Shown piece by piece: positions 54,682 through 63,450 of a stretch of 64,000 bases of DNA. This DNA is from Hyphomonadaceae bacterium (lineage in GTDB: Bacteria; Pseudomonadota; Alphaproteobacteria; Caulobacterales; Aquidulcibacteraceae). The translations under genes and the position numbers were made by a program. The notes under the pieces are model-generated. The model was not told the origin of the DNA. It was given only the letters and a program-made list of their open reading frames with translations, and made no database searches. The stretch covers positions 248,001 through 312,000 of the forward strand of contig JALHQO010000002.1 of assembly GCA_022841905.1 (NCBI GenBank). Reading direction: 5' to 3'. How positions within the stretch are numbered: the first letter of the stretch is position 1; each line of letters begins with the position of its first letter.

Positions 54682-56533
54682 AGTATCCGCCTGCGCTGCC
54701 ATCCTTCCGCATTTCCGTCGCGACTTCGTAGACGCCGCTCGGATGGCGCATGATCGCTTGGTAGCCGCCGAAGCTGCCGTCAGCCGGCCTGATGCGATGG
54801 CCGCGGCGTTCGAGTTCGGCGCGCACGTCGGGGAGAATGCCGTTCTCCATCGCGACGAAACCGACGCCATCCGGTTCATCGCCCGTCGGTTCGGCGCCGC
54901 CATAGAAGCGATAGCGCGCGGCGTCGCCCGCAGCTTGTAAGTCGAGATCGTAGTCGATGAGGTTTACGATGATCTGCACGTGGCCTTGCGGCTGCATGTC
55001 GCCGCCCATCACGCCGAACGCGAGCCATGGTTGGCCGTCGCGCAGTGCGAACGCTGGGATGATGGTCTGGAACGGGCGCCGACCCGGCGCGTAAACGTTG
55101 GGATGGCCGCTTTCGAGCGAGAAGAGCTCGGCGCGGTCTTGCAGCATGAAGCCCAAGCCATCGGGCACGAGGCCCGAGCCCATGCCGCGATAGTTCGACT
55201 GGATCAGCGACACCATCATGCCGTTGGAATCGGCGGTGGTGAGATAGGTGGTGTCGCCGTCGATGCGTAGTTCGGCATGCGGCGGCGGCGGCATGGCGCG
55301 GGCCATGTCGATCATGGCGCGGCGCTGAGCTGTGTAGTCGTCGGTGAGCAGGCGGCGCGTGTCGAAGCCGGTGAAGGCTGGGTCGCCATAGAATTGAGCG
55401 CGATCGGCGAAGGCGAGACGCGTCGCTTCGATTTGCGCGTGCAGCGAGTCCGGAGAGAGGAAGCCCATCTCGCGAAGGTTGAAGCTCTCAAGGAGGCGCA
55501 GCGTCTGCAGCGCGACAACGCCTTGTGAATTCGGCGGTAGTTCGCACACTTCGACACCGCGATACGGCGCGCAAATCGGATCGACCCACTCGCCTTCGTG
55601 TCGCGCGAGGTCGTCATAACGCAGCCAACCGCCAATGCGGCGCATGTAGGTATCGATCGTACGCGCGACGGGGCCGCGATAGTAAGCGTCGCGGCCATCG
55701 CGGGCGATCAGTTCGAGCGTATTGGCGAGGTCTGGATTGCGGAACAGCGAATGGCCGTCGGGAATGATGCTCGCGCCACACCCGTAAACCGGTCCCAATT
55801 CGCGCCCGCGCGCGTCGAGGATTTGCACGACGATCTCTTCAAGCTCGCAGAAATAGGTCGCGCGTGCATTATCGATCTCTTGAAGGCGCCCTTCCGCGAA
55901 CTCGCGCTCAAGCCGGCGCGCATTGTTCGCCCAGTACATCGCGATCGTTTGCGGGATCGGCGCGCCTTCGCGGGCGTAGCGGATCGTTGGCGCGAGCAGG
56001 TCGGCCATCGGGGTGCGGCCGAAGCGTTCGTGCAGCGCAAACCAGCCGTCCACGGCGCCGGGCACGCTGACGCTCGCCGCGCCGAAGCTTGGCACGGCGT
56101 TGGGGTTGCCGCGACGGCGCGCTTCGCGGCGCATTTCAGCTAACGACATGCCGCGCGGCGTGCGGCCGGAGCCGTTATAGCCGTAGAGACGCTGCGTCTC
56201 CGGATCCCAGACGATGACGAAGATGTCGCCGCCGATGCCATTGCCGGTGGGCTCGACCAGGCCGAGCATCGCATTGGCGGCGATGGCCGCATCGATGGCC
56301 GAGCCGCCGGCACGCAGAACGTCGATTGCAGTTTGTGTGGCGAGCGGATGTGCGGTGGCTGCGGCGCCGTGTGGTGCGATCACAGGGGAGCGCGTGGCGA
56401 AGGTTTGGCCAGATACGCGCTCGCCGCGCCCGAAATTCGGATCGCGCGGCGCGTCTTGCGCGCTGGCGTCTGTGTTCACGAGCGCTAGGCTCAAAAGCGC
56501 GGCGCCGAGCGCGCGTGGCCATCTGTTCCGCAT
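54680..56533 (-). CDS. ggt: Gamma-glutamyltransferase
   Basis: A 617-residue periplasmic Ntn-hydrolase made as a precursor and cut into two subunits. Signal peptide MRNRWPRALGAALLSLALVN then TDASAQ. The self-processing Thr is T428 in DGDTTYLTTADSNG. The GxxSxMxP-like and FGVMGGDMQPQGHVQI segments bind the glutamyl group. It cleaves glutathione and gamma-glutamyl peptides. Complete and of usual length. Confidence 0.93.
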   Translation of the reverse strand: MRNRWPRALGAALLSLALVNTDASAQDAPRDPNFGRGERVSGQTFATRSPVIAPHGAAATAHPLATQTAIDVLRAGGSAIDAAIAANAMLGLVEPTGNGIGGDIFVIVWDPETQRLYGYNGSGRTPRGMSLAEMRREARRRGNPNAVPSFGAASVSVPGAVDGWFALHERFGRTPMADLLAPTIRYAREGAPIPQTIAMYWANNARRLEREFAEGRLQEIDNARATYFCELEEIVVQILDARGRELGPVYGCGASIIPDGHSLFRNPDLANTLELIARDGRDAYYRGPVARTIDTYMRRIGGWLRYDDLARHEGEWVDPICAPYRGVEVCELPPNSQGVVALQTLRLLESFNLREMGFLSPDSLHAQIEATRLAFADRAQFYGDPAFTGFDTRRLLTDDYTAQRRAMIDMARAMPPPPHAELRIDGDTTYLTTADSNGMMVSLIQSNYRGMGSGLVPDGLGFMLQDRAELFSLESGHPNVYAPGRRPFQTIIPAFALRDGQPWLAFGVMGGDMQPQGHVQIIVNLIDYDLDLQAAGDAARYRFYGGAEPTGDEPDGVGFVAMENGILPDVRAELERRGHRIRPADGSFGGYQAIMRHPSGVYEVATEMRKDGSAGGY

Positions 56534-56608
56534 GAGCTTTCCCCGAAATATCGGGCGCCACTCAATCAGCAGAAACTCGCCGCGCCAAGCGCAAACGGAC
56601 GAGCGCCG

Positions 56609-56755
56609 TCAGAGTATGAAGGCGCGCAGCGTGTAGGCGACTGCGGCGACTGCGGCTAGGCTGCCGATCCAAAGCAGCGCAAACCAGAAGAGCCGCTTGC
56701 CCAAGGGGCGCGGCGCTTCGCCGTCTTCGGGCGGGCCTTCAATGATAGGCGGCAT
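56609..56755 (-). CDS. DUF2474 small membrane protein of the bd oxidase operon
   Basis: A 48-residue protein: PPIIEGPPEDGEAPRPLGKR and one TM helix (LFWFALLWIGSLAAVAAVAY). DUF2474 peptides follow cydB in cyanide-insensitive-type bd oxidase operons and are thought to be a small subunit comparable with CydX. It overlaps the end of cydB by 17 nt in another frame. ATG 56755 is chosen; an in-frame ATG at 56791 adds 12 residues. Confidence 0.82.
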   Translation of the reverse strand: MPPIIEGPPEDGEAPRPLGKRLFWFALLWIGSLAAVAAVAYTLRAFIL

Positions 56756-57770
56756 CGTCGTCCACCTTGGCGCGGAACACCCAGTACACATAAGCCGTGT
56801 AGCCCAAGATGATCGGCAGCATCGGCACCGCGCCCCACAGCATCAGCGAAAGCGCGTTGTCGGCGGCGGCGGCGTCGGCTGGCGTCATCGCGAACGGCAC
56901 AATGTAGGGGAAGAGGCTGACGGCGAGGCCGATATAGCCGATCAGGAAAAGCCCGACTGCGAAGAGATATGGCGCCAAGTGACGGCGCTGATCGGCCCCG
57001 CGCCAGAGCATGTAGCAGATGGCGGCGGCGATGAGCGGCAATGGCGCGAGCTTGATGAAGGTCGGCCAATCGACGCTGGTCATGGTGAGGCCCCAACGCG
57101 CGGTGACGCGTGGATCGACGCTGAGCGTGGCGAGGCTGACGGCGAACATGGCGAGCGCCGTGATCAGCGCCAAACGCTTCACCCACCCCCGCGCGCGCTC
57201 GAACAGTTCGCCTTCCGTTTTAAACACCAGCCAGCAGCCGCCGAGCAACGCATAGCCCGCGACGAGCGAAGCGGCGACGAGCAGCGAGAACGGCGTCAGC
57301 CAATCGAGCGGACCGCCGGCGAATTGGCCGTCTACTAAGGTCACACCTTGGATGAAGCCGCCCAGTACGAGGCCTTGCGCGATCGTCGCGACAATCGAGC
57401 CGCCAGCAAACGCGATCGTCCACCATTGCTTGCCGCGCCCGCGGCCGTGGTGGCGAAACTCGAATGCGACGCCGCGGAAGACGAGCGCCAGCAGCATCAG
57501 AATGATCGGTGCATAGAGCGCGGGCATCAGTGCCGCGTACGCTTTTGGAAACGCCGCGAACAAGCCGCCGCCGCCGAGCACGAGCCATGTCTCGTTGCCA
57601 TCCCACACCGGGGCGATGGCGGCCTGCATGTGGTCGCGCTCGCGTGCATCTTTGGCGAACGGGAAGAGGATGCCGACGCCGAGGTCGAAACCATCGAGCG
57701 CGACATAGAGGAAGACGGCGACCGCAATCAGGATCGCCCAGATCATGGAGAGTTCTGTGCCGAACACCAT
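56739..57770 (-). CDS. cydB: Cytochrome bd quinol oxidase subunit II
   Basis: A 343-residue membrane protein with about nine TM helices. MIWAILIAVAVFLYVALDGF then DLGVGILFPF is the CydB start; PVWDGNETWLVLGGGGLFAA is diagnostic. Together with CydA it reduces O2 to water with quinol electrons. It starts 1 nt after the cydA stop. Confidence 0.96.
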   Translation of the reverse strand: MVFGTELSMIWAILIAVAVFLYVALDGFDLGVGILFPFAKDARERDHMQAAIAPVWDGNETWLVLGGGGLFAAFPKAYAALMPALYAPIILMLLALVFRGVAFEFRHHGRGRGKQWWTIAFAGGSIVATIAQGLVLGGFIQGVTLVDGQFAGGPLDWLTPFSLLVAASLVAGYALLGGCWLVFKTEGELFERARGWVKRLALITALAMFAVSLATLSVDPRVTARWGLTMTSVDWPTFIKLAPLPLIAAAICYMLWRGADQRRHLAPYLFAVGLFLIGYIGLAVSLFPYIVPFAMTPADAAAADNALSLMLWGAVPMLPIILGYTAYVYWVFRAKVDDDAAYH

Positions 57771-57771
57771 G

Positions 57772-59154
57772 TCACGCCTCCTGCACGCCGGCGCCCATGG
57801 GCGTGCCGGGCGGTTCGTTGGTGTCTTGCGGCGGCGCTTCGTGGCTATCGGGGCCTTTGGCCATGAGCCGCAGAATGTAAAGCGCGCCGGCGCTGAACAC
57901 GATGGCGTAGACGATGATGAAGAACATCAGCGACGTCGCAACTGAGGCGGTGCTGACGGGCGAAACGGCGTCGGCCGTGCGCAAGACGCCGTAGACGACA
58001 TAAGGCTGTCGGCCGACCTCTGCGGTGATCCAACCGGTCAGCACGGCGACAAAGCCGGACGGCGCGGCGAGCACGAGTGCGCGGTGATACCAACGCGCGG
58101 TGTCGAGCCGTTTTAAAGCCCACGCGCCAGCGCCCCAAACCCCGAGCGCCAGCATGATGAGGCCCATGCCGACCATGATCCGGAAGGCCCAGAACGTGAT
58201 CCAAACGGGCGGGCGATCTTCGGCGGCGAACTGATCGAGGCCCTGCACTTCAGCGTCGGCGTCGCCAGCGATGAACCATGAGCCCATGCCCGGCACGCTG
58301 ATCTCAAAATGGTTGGTTTCGTTTTCTTCGTCGGGCCAGGCGAAAAGGTGCGTAGGTTGGCGGGGTTGCGTGGTCCACCAGCCCTCCATCGCCGCGACTT
58401 TCGCCGGCTGGTGTTCGTGCGCGACGACGCCGCTCTCGTGGCCGACGACGATTTGCAGCGGCGTTACGATCGCCATCATCAAAACGGCCATTCGCAGCGC
58501 CATGCGGCTCTCGGGCAGGGCTTTCTGCTTCAGCAGCGAAAACGCCGAGGCGCCGGCGATGACCATAGCGGTGGTGAGATAAGCCGCGAGCACCATGTGG
58601 CCGAAGCGCGCCGGCATTGATGGATTAAAGATGACTTCGACGAAGCTTGTCGCGACCATGGTGCCGTCTTCGGCCCATTCCCAGCCTTGCGGGGTTTGCA
58701 TCCAGGAATTGGCGGCGAGAATCCAGAACGCGCTCATCAGCGTGCCGACGGCGACCATGCAGGTGGAGAAGAAGTGCAGGCCCGGGCCGACGCGCTTCCA
58801 GCCGAACAGCATGATGCCGAGGAAAGAAGCTTCGAGGAAAAACGCGGTCAGCACTTCGTAAGCGAGCAATGGCCCGATGACGCTGCCGGTGATGGAGGAG
58901 AACAAGCTCCAATTGGTGCCGAACTGGTAGGACATGACGACGCCGGAGACGACGCCCATGCCGAATGACAGCGCGAAAATTTTGACCCAGAACAGATAGA
59001 GGTTCTTGAACAGCGGCTTCTTGGTGAAGAGCCACAAGCCCTCACACACGGCGAGGAACGACGCCAACCCGATCGTGAAGGCCGGGAAGATGATGTGAAA
59101 GCCGATCGTGAAAGCAAACTGCAGGCGAGACAGCAGCAGCGCGTCCCATTCCAT
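57772..59154 (-). CDS. cydA: Cytochrome bd quinol oxidase subunit I
   Basis: A 460-residue CydA carrying hemes b558, b595 and d. LLLSRLQFAFTIGFHIIFPA has the early His ligand, NSWMQTPQGWEW follows, and GWITAEVGRQPYVVYGVLRT is the conserved GRQPW-like block. The short length and this block fit the short Q-loop (cyanide-insensitive) subtype, consistent with the DUF2474 partner. First gene of the cyd operon. Confidence 0.96.
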   Translation of the reverse strand: MEWDALLLSRLQFAFTIGFHIIFPAFTIGLASFLAVCEGLWLFTKKPLFKNLYLFWVKIFALSFGMGVVSGVVMSYQFGTNWSLFSSITGSVIGPLLAYEVLTAFFLEASFLGIMLFGWKRVGPGLHFFSTCMVAVGTLMSAFWILAANSWMQTPQGWEWAEDGTMVATSFVEVIFNPSMPARFGHMVLAAYLTTAMVIAGASAFSLLKQKALPESRMALRMAVLMMAIVTPLQIVVGHESGVVAHEHQPAKVAAMEGWWTTQPRQPTHLFAWPDEENETNHFEISVPGMGSWFIAGDADAEVQGLDQFAAEDRPPVWITFWAFRIMVGMGLIMLALGVWGAGAWALKRLDTARWYHRALVLAAPSGFVAVLTGWITAEVGRQPYVVYGVLRTADAVSPVSTASVATSLMFFIIVYAIVFSAGALYILRLMAKGPDSHEAPPQDTNEPPGTPMGAGVQEA

Positions 59155-59584
59155 GGCCTTCTCCTCGACCGTCGTCGCGGTTCACTTCTGAATATAGCGC
59201 GTCGCGTTCGCGATTGGGTGCGGCATCGGACACGGGCGCGCGCGGCGTGCGGTCGCTGAGGCATGTTGTGCGTCCGTGGGCGCGGCGGCGGGCGCGCCGA
59301 AGCCGGAACGACCTAAGTAGCTGGCTCTTGGCCACAAGGCCCCCGTCGGGCAGAGGATTGTTACTTCGAGATTTCGCCGGCGCGCCGAGTGGCGGGGGCC
59401 GATTTCGCGTGGCGGGAGCCGGGCCGGGCCGCTTACTTATCGCCAGCCGCGATCGGCTAGGGCAAACTGTTCCCGACGCCGGAATCAGCTTCCGCGTCGC
59501 CTTATCGGCGTAGGGGCCTGATCGGGCTATCGGTTTGTGCTTACTGGCTCGTGCTTTTGGGCGGAGTCGCAAGGGGGAGTTTCT
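59155..59584. other. Intergenic region, divergent promoters for cydA and a small membrane gene
   Basis: No gene is credible here. Two imperfect copies of GTGGCGGGGGCC (59389-59400) / GTGGCGGGAGCC (59409-59420) were seen. No FNR-type TTGAT-N4-ATCAA site was found, though oxygen control of cyd is often expected. Confidence 0.5.
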
Positions 59585-59965
59585 ATGATCGCGCGTTGGA
59601 TGATCGTTGGTTTTGTACTTTGGATTATTGTGGCTTTGGCTTTCCGCTTTGTTGGCGGTGAGGTTTTCCTTCCGGGTCAGGACGGCGTGACCTGGATGTT
59701 CATGATCCTGCCAGTCTCAATGCTGGTGATCACATATTTGCTGCTGATCGTGTTGAAGGTGGAGCAGACCGACCGCGCCGAAGCCGCGTCGATCATGGCG
59801 GTGCCGGGACTACTGATCGGTATCTATCAGATCAATTCGTTTCGGGTGGTGTTTCCCGACATCGACCCGTCGCTCTCGTCATCGTTCGCATCGCTCATGT
59901 ATGCGTGCTACGCGGCGGTGATTATTGCGGGCCTCGTGGCGTCGCGCCTGACGCGCACGAGCTGA
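59585..59965 (+). CDS. Small integral membrane protein (DUF5367-like)
   Basis: A 126-residue protein with four TM helices (about 3-21, 36-56, 67-85, 102-121). The layout RWMIVGFVLWIIVALAFRFV then GGEVFLPG and LKVEQTDRAEAASIMAVPGL resembles DUF5367 family proteins, but this is by eye. GGGGGAG lies before the ATG. A strong terminator follows. Function unknown. Confidence 0.7.
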   Translation: MIARWMIVGFVLWIIVALAFRFVGGEVFLPGQDGVTWMFMILPVSMLVITYLLLIVLKVEQTDRAEAASIMAVPGLLIGIYQINSFRVVFPDIDPSLSSSFASLMYACYAAVIIAGLVASRLTRTS

Positions 59966-59985
59966 TCTCGTCTAGAAGCAAACGG

Positions 59986-60016
59986 AACGGCGGCGTCGCG
60001 AGACGCCGCCGTTTTT
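59986..60016 (+). terminator. Rho-independent terminator
   Basis: AACGGCGGCGTC (59986-59997), loop GCGA, GACGCCGCCGTT (60002-60013), then TTTG: a 12-bp perfect stem. It separates two genes that converge, and probably serves the plus-strand gene. Confidence 0.9.
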
Positions 60017-60031
60017 GTTTGCGCCGATCGC

Positions 60032-61060
60032 TTAGCCGGGCCGCGCGCGCGTGCGGTAGAGCGAGTACAGAATGGCGCCGCCGATGAGGCCAAGCGTGCC
60101 CATCAGCGCCCAGTGCGGCTCGAGATAGGGCAGCCATCCCAATTCCTTCGACAAGCCGAAGTTCCATATGATCTTCACGCCGATCAGCACGAGCACGAGC
60201 GAGAGCCCGTATTTGAGATAGGCAAACCGCTCCACCGCCGCTGCAAGCATGAAGTACATCGAGCGCAAGCCGAGAATGGCGAAGATGTTCGACGTGTAGA
60301 CGATGAACGGATCGCGCGTGACGGCAAAGATCGCAGGCACGGAGTCGACCGCGAAGACGATGTCGGCGGCTTCCACCATGATCAGCGCCAGAAAGAGCGG
60401 CGTGGCGTAGGTGGCGAGGCGCCCCGTCTTCGGATCGGGCTGTTTGACGAAGAAATTGTGGTTCTCGATCCGGTCCGTCACTTTCATGTGGCGGCGCACG
60501 AACTTGAGCAGCGTATTGTCCTCGAGTTTCATCTCGTGAGCGCCGCCGCCGCCAAGCATGCGCCAGCCTGTCCAGATCAGGAATGCGGCGAAGAAATAGA
60601 GTACCCACGTCCACGAATTCACCACCGCCGCGCCGGCGGAGATGAAGATGGCGCGAAACACGATGGCGCCGATAATCCCCCAGAAGAGCACGCGGTGCTG
60701 ATATTCGCGCGGCACCGCGAAGTAGGTGAAGATCAGCGAGATGACAAAGATGTTGTCGAAGGCGAGCGCCGTCTCCAACAGATAGCCGGTGAAATATTGC
60801 ACTACGGCTTGCTGGTTTAGGTTGTCGGGCGAGAGATAATATTGCGGGTCCGGCTGATAGATGAACGCCACATAGAGGCCGAACAAAACCGCGAGCGAAG
60901 CAAAGCCCGCCCACATCAGCGCGCTTTTAGCCGGCGAGATGACGCTGTCGTGTTTGTTGACGAGGCCGAGATCGAGCCACAGCAGAAAGCCGATCACGCT
61001 TAGAAAGCTGAACCACAGCCAAAGCGGCTGGCCAGCATATTCACTGAGTAGAAAATCCAT
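60032..61060 (-). CDS. TerC-family membrane protein
   Basis: A 342-residue protein with about nine TM helices. ETALAFDNIFVISLIFTYF and MVEAADIVFAVDSVPAIFAV are the two signature blocks with conserved membrane Asp/Asn, found in TerC/Alx/YceF-type metal transporters (often manganese efflux). PRRx-type RENHNFFVKQ loop lies between. Start ATG 61060 preferred; the frame also opens 15 nt upstream. No known yybP-ykoY motif could be seen in its 5' region. Confidence 0.92.
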   Translation of the reverse strand: MDFLLSEYAGQPLWLWFSFLSVIGFLLWLDLGLVNKHDSVISPAKSALMWAGFASLAVLFGLYVAFIYQPDPQYYLSPDNLNQQAVVQYFTGYLLETALAFDNIFVISLIFTYFAVPREYQHRVLFWGIIGAIVFRAIFISAGAAVVNSWTWVLYFFAAFLIWTGWRMLGGGGAHEMKLEDNTLLKFVRRHMKVTDRIENHNFFVKQPDPKTGRLATYATPLFLALIMVEAADIVFAVDSVPAIFAVTRDPFIVYTSNIFAILGLRSMYFMLAAAVERFAYLKYGLSLVLVLIGVKIIWNFGLSKELGWLPYLEPHWALMGTLGLIGGAILYSLYRTRARPG

Positions 61061-61404
61061 TCGAGCACCGCTCACAAAGTCGCGAGGCCGGCGTCCGTTC
61101 GGACGGCCGGTCGAGTTGAATCGATCAGGGTGAAATCGCTAGCGCGTGTGCGCGCGTGGCTTCGTGTCGGGGGGCGGGCGGTAAACCTCTTGCGCCATAT
61201 CGCTTTGCTCCATCGGGTCAGAGTCAGCGAATTGCGGGCGAAGCGCGTACCGGGCCTGGATCGTGGGCGGCGCCGAAGCGCATCCTCACTCGCAATCCTC
61301 CAGTCCGACATCACGGTTCTTGCGAACCGCCAGAGGGGCCCGGCCTGGCGCCGCTAGAAATAGCGCAGCCGTTTGGCGTTGCAAGTGGTCTCGCGCCACC
61401 TTGC
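61061..61404. other. Intergenic region upstream of TerC
   Basis: Holds a hairpin CCGGCGTCCG (61088-61097) / CGGACGGCCGG (61100-61110) with one bulge, about 28 nt before the TerC start in its 5' UTR. Otherwise no gene or known RNA was recognised. Confidence 0.45.
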
Positions 61405-62319
61405 CTAGCGCCCCGCGCGGACCTCGCGCGCATAGCGCCCCGGTGGTTGGCCGACGTGACGGCTGAACGCTGTGCTGAACGTGCTGGCGGAGGCATAGCC
61501 AATTCGCTCGGCGATTTCGTCAAGCGCCATGTCGCGGCTCCGCAGCAGATCCTTTGCCAGCGCCATGCGCCATGCCAGCAAATAGTCCATCGGGCTCACG
61601 CCAACGGTGCGTGCGAAGCGATCAAAGAAGGCGGAGCGCGAAAGCGCGGAGACTTTGGCCAGCTGCGCGAGCGTCCAGTCTTGCGCCGGCGCCGCGTGCA
61701 TGGCGCGCAAGGTCGCCGCTATGCGCGTATCGGAAAGGCCGCGCAGCAAGCCGGGCGTCGCGCCTGCGCCTGTGTCGGCATGCGCACGCAGCGTTTCGAT
61801 GAGCAGCAGATCGACGAGCCGCGCGAGCACCAAGTCGCGGCCTGCTTTGTCTCCGCGGGTTTCGTCGCCGACAAGCGCGGTCAGCGTTGAGAGCCGATGA
61901 ACGCCGGACACGTGAATGAGGCGCGGCAGCAGCGAAACGAGCAGTGCCGCGTCGGGTGAGTCGAACAGGAAGTAGCCGCCGAGCAAGCGAACGTCGGCGG
62001 GCCCGGTTTGTCGACCGTGACGCACTTCCTCTGAAGGCGTTGGCGTCAGTTTCGGGTCGATGTGCTTCGGCGCTGCGGGCGCGAGTTCTGAGATCACGAA
62101 GCCCGGCGTCGCTGGCAGCAGTACGAAGTCGCCGGCGGCGAGTGTGATCGGCGCCGCGCCATCGACCGCGAGCCGGCACTGGCCCTCCAAGACGGCGGAG
62201 AAGCTTGGATGACCGAATTCGGCATAGCGGACGGCCCAGGCGCCGGCGCCGCTGATGCCTTTGGCGAACACGGCGCGTGGCTTGAGCAGGGTGACGACAT
62301 CGGAGAGGGGATCGCTCAT
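61405..62319 (-). CDS. AraC-family regulator with cupin sensor domain
   Basis: A 304-residue regulator. Residues about 1-190 are a Cupin_6-type sensor (SFSAVLEGQCRLAVDGAAPI, LAAGDFVLLPATPGF); about 205-300 the double HTH (WTLAQLAKVSALSRSAFFDR and AERIGYASASTFSTAFSRHV). This type often controls a divergently placed SDR or efflux gene; here the SDR gene starts 29 nt away on the other strand, so it is the probable target. Confidence 0.92.
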   Translation of the reverse strand: MSDPLSDVVTLLKPRAVFAKGISGAGAWAVRYAEFGHPSFSAVLEGQCRLAVDGAAPITLAAGDFVLLPATPGFVISELAPAAPKHIDPKLTPTPSEEVRHGRQTGPADVRLLGGYFLFDSPDAALLVSLLPRLIHVSGVHRLSTLTALVGDETRGDKAGRDLVLARLVDLLLIETLRAHADTGAGATPGLLRGLSDTRIAATLRAMHAAPAQDWTLAQLAKVSALSRSAFFDRFARTVGVSPMDYLLAWRMALAKDLLRSRDMALDEIAERIGYASASTFSTAFSRHVGQPPGRYAREVRAGR

Positions 62320-62348
62320 TTCTGATCTCCAGACAAAAGGAGACTGCG

Positions 62349-63092
62349 ATGAAGACGATATTGATCACCGGCTGTTCCAGCGGCTACGGGCTCGAAACGG
62401 CGCGCCATTTCCATGCGCAGGGCTGGCGCGTCATTGCCACGATGCGGACGCCGCGCGCCGATCTTGCGCCGCACTCGGATCGCTTCCGCATCATCGCGCT
62501 CGATGTGACGAAACCCGAAAGCATCGCCGCGGCGCTGGCCGAGGCGGGGCCCATCGATGCGCTGGTCAACAATGCCGGCATTGGCTTGATGGGCGCGCTC
62601 GAAGCGACGGCCATGGCGAAGGCGCGCGAGATTTTCGAGACCAACACGTTCGGCGTCATGGCGATGACGCAGGCGGCGATCCCGCAAATGCGGGCGCGCC
62701 TCACCGGCGTGATCGTCAATGTCACCTCGAGCGTCGTGCTGGCGCCGATGCCGCTCGTCTCTGTGTACGCCGCGAGCAAATGGGCGATCGAGGGATTCAC
62801 TGAATCGCTTAGCCATGAACTCGGCGCGTTCGATGTGCGGGTGAAGCTTGTGCAACCGGGGTACGGCCCGTCGACGCGTTTCGCGCAAAACTCCGATGTC
62901 GACATGGCGGCCGCCATCTCTGAGGTCTATCAAGCGTTCGCGCAGCCGATCCTTGCGGCGTTCGCGGAGCCCGCTGCGGTGACTACTGCGCATGACGTCG
63001 CCGAAGGCGTGTGGCGCGCCGTTAATGACACGTCGAGCCAGTTGCGCTTTCCGGCGGGTCCGGATGCAGCGGCGTTGGCGCGTGCGGGGTAA
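62349..63092 (+). CDS. SDR-family oxidoreductase
   Basis: A 247-residue classical SDR. TGCSSGYGLETARHF is the NADP loop, NNAGIG, and the catalytic set is in VNVTSSVVLAPMPLVSVYAA then SK. It starts 29 nt from the AraC regulator gene and is probably under its control. Substrate unknown; look-alikes act on small carbonyl compounds. Confidence 0.9.
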   Translation: MKTILITGCSSGYGLETARHFHAQGWRVIATMRTPRADLAPHSDRFRIIALDVTKPESIAAALAEAGPIDALVNNAGIGLMGALEATAMAKAREIFETNTFGVMAMTQAAIPQMRARLTGVIVNVTSSVVLAPMPLVSVYAASKWAIEGFTESLSHELGAFDVRVKLVQPGYGPSTRFAQNSDVDMAAAISEVYQAFAQPILAAFAEPAAVTTAHDVAEGVWRAVNDTSSQLRFPAGPDAAALARAG

Positions 63093-63093
63093 T

Positions 63094-63261
63094 TTAAGTC
63101 TTAAGCAGCGGCTGGTGGGGCTCGGGCGTGTGGTGAGAGATGTGCGTCTGATCCCGCGTGTCGAAGTGCTGACCGCAAACTTCGCAGCGTCTGAGATCGG
63201 ACAGCATCTTGGCGTGATCCGAGAAGGGCGGCAGGCGCGGCAGCTTCGGATCTTTGTTCAT
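63094..63261 (-). CDS. 55-residue CxxC protein
   Basis: A short ORF with GKLP-like basic start (MNKDPKLPRLPPFSDHAKML) and a compact metal-binding-like core CEVCGQHFDTRDQTHISHHT: two Cys two apart followed by four His in 14 residues, suggesting a zinc site. Codon use matches its neighbours. Its stop faces that of the SDR gene with 1 nt between. No clear RBS; a 16-nt inverted repeat covers the start. Function unknown. Confidence 0.65.
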   Translation of the reverse strand: MNKDPKLPRLPPFSDHAKMLSDLRRCEVCGQHFDTRDQTHISHHTPEPHQPLLKT

Positions 63262-63276
63262 GTACGGAACCGTACA
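63261..63276. promoter_or_regulatory. Inverted repeat over the start of the CxxC gene
   Basis: TGTACGG-AA-CCGTACA: perfect 7-bp arms with a 2-nt centre, sharing a base with the start codon on the minus strand. It has the look of a dimeric repressor operator or an RBS-masking hairpin. Confidence 0.45.
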
Positions 63277-63390
63277 AACTTCGCCGCAGTAAGCGAGGTA
63301 ATACGCGATTTAGTCGAGGATCATTGTGGCGGGCGCCCCGCGCTGCCGCAATGAACCCGCGTGCCGCGTAACGAAGCGTGTCTCGCAATG

Positions 63391-63423
63391 AAAAGGGGGC
63401 GACGCTGTTTCCAGCGCCGCCCC
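63391..63423 (-). terminator. Terminator of katG
   Basis: On the minus strand GGGGCGGCGCTG and CAGCGTCGCCCC pair over 12 bp (one mismatch) around GAAA, followed by CTTTT. It is 28 nt past the katG stop. Confidence 0.85.
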
Positions 63424-63450
63424 GTCTTGTCTTAGCTAATCAGCGTTAGC

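Noticed and set aside
59214-59513. 99-codon open frame between cydA and the small membrane gene
   Set aside because: Arg/Gly-rich composition, no RBS, no recognisable domain.
59155-59584. FNR or similar site for the cyd operon
   Set aside because: No TTGAT-N4-ATCAA or close variant seen.
61061-61250. yybP-ykoY manganese riboswitch before the TerC gene
   Set aside because: TerC genes often have one, but the conserved loop sequences could not be found here.
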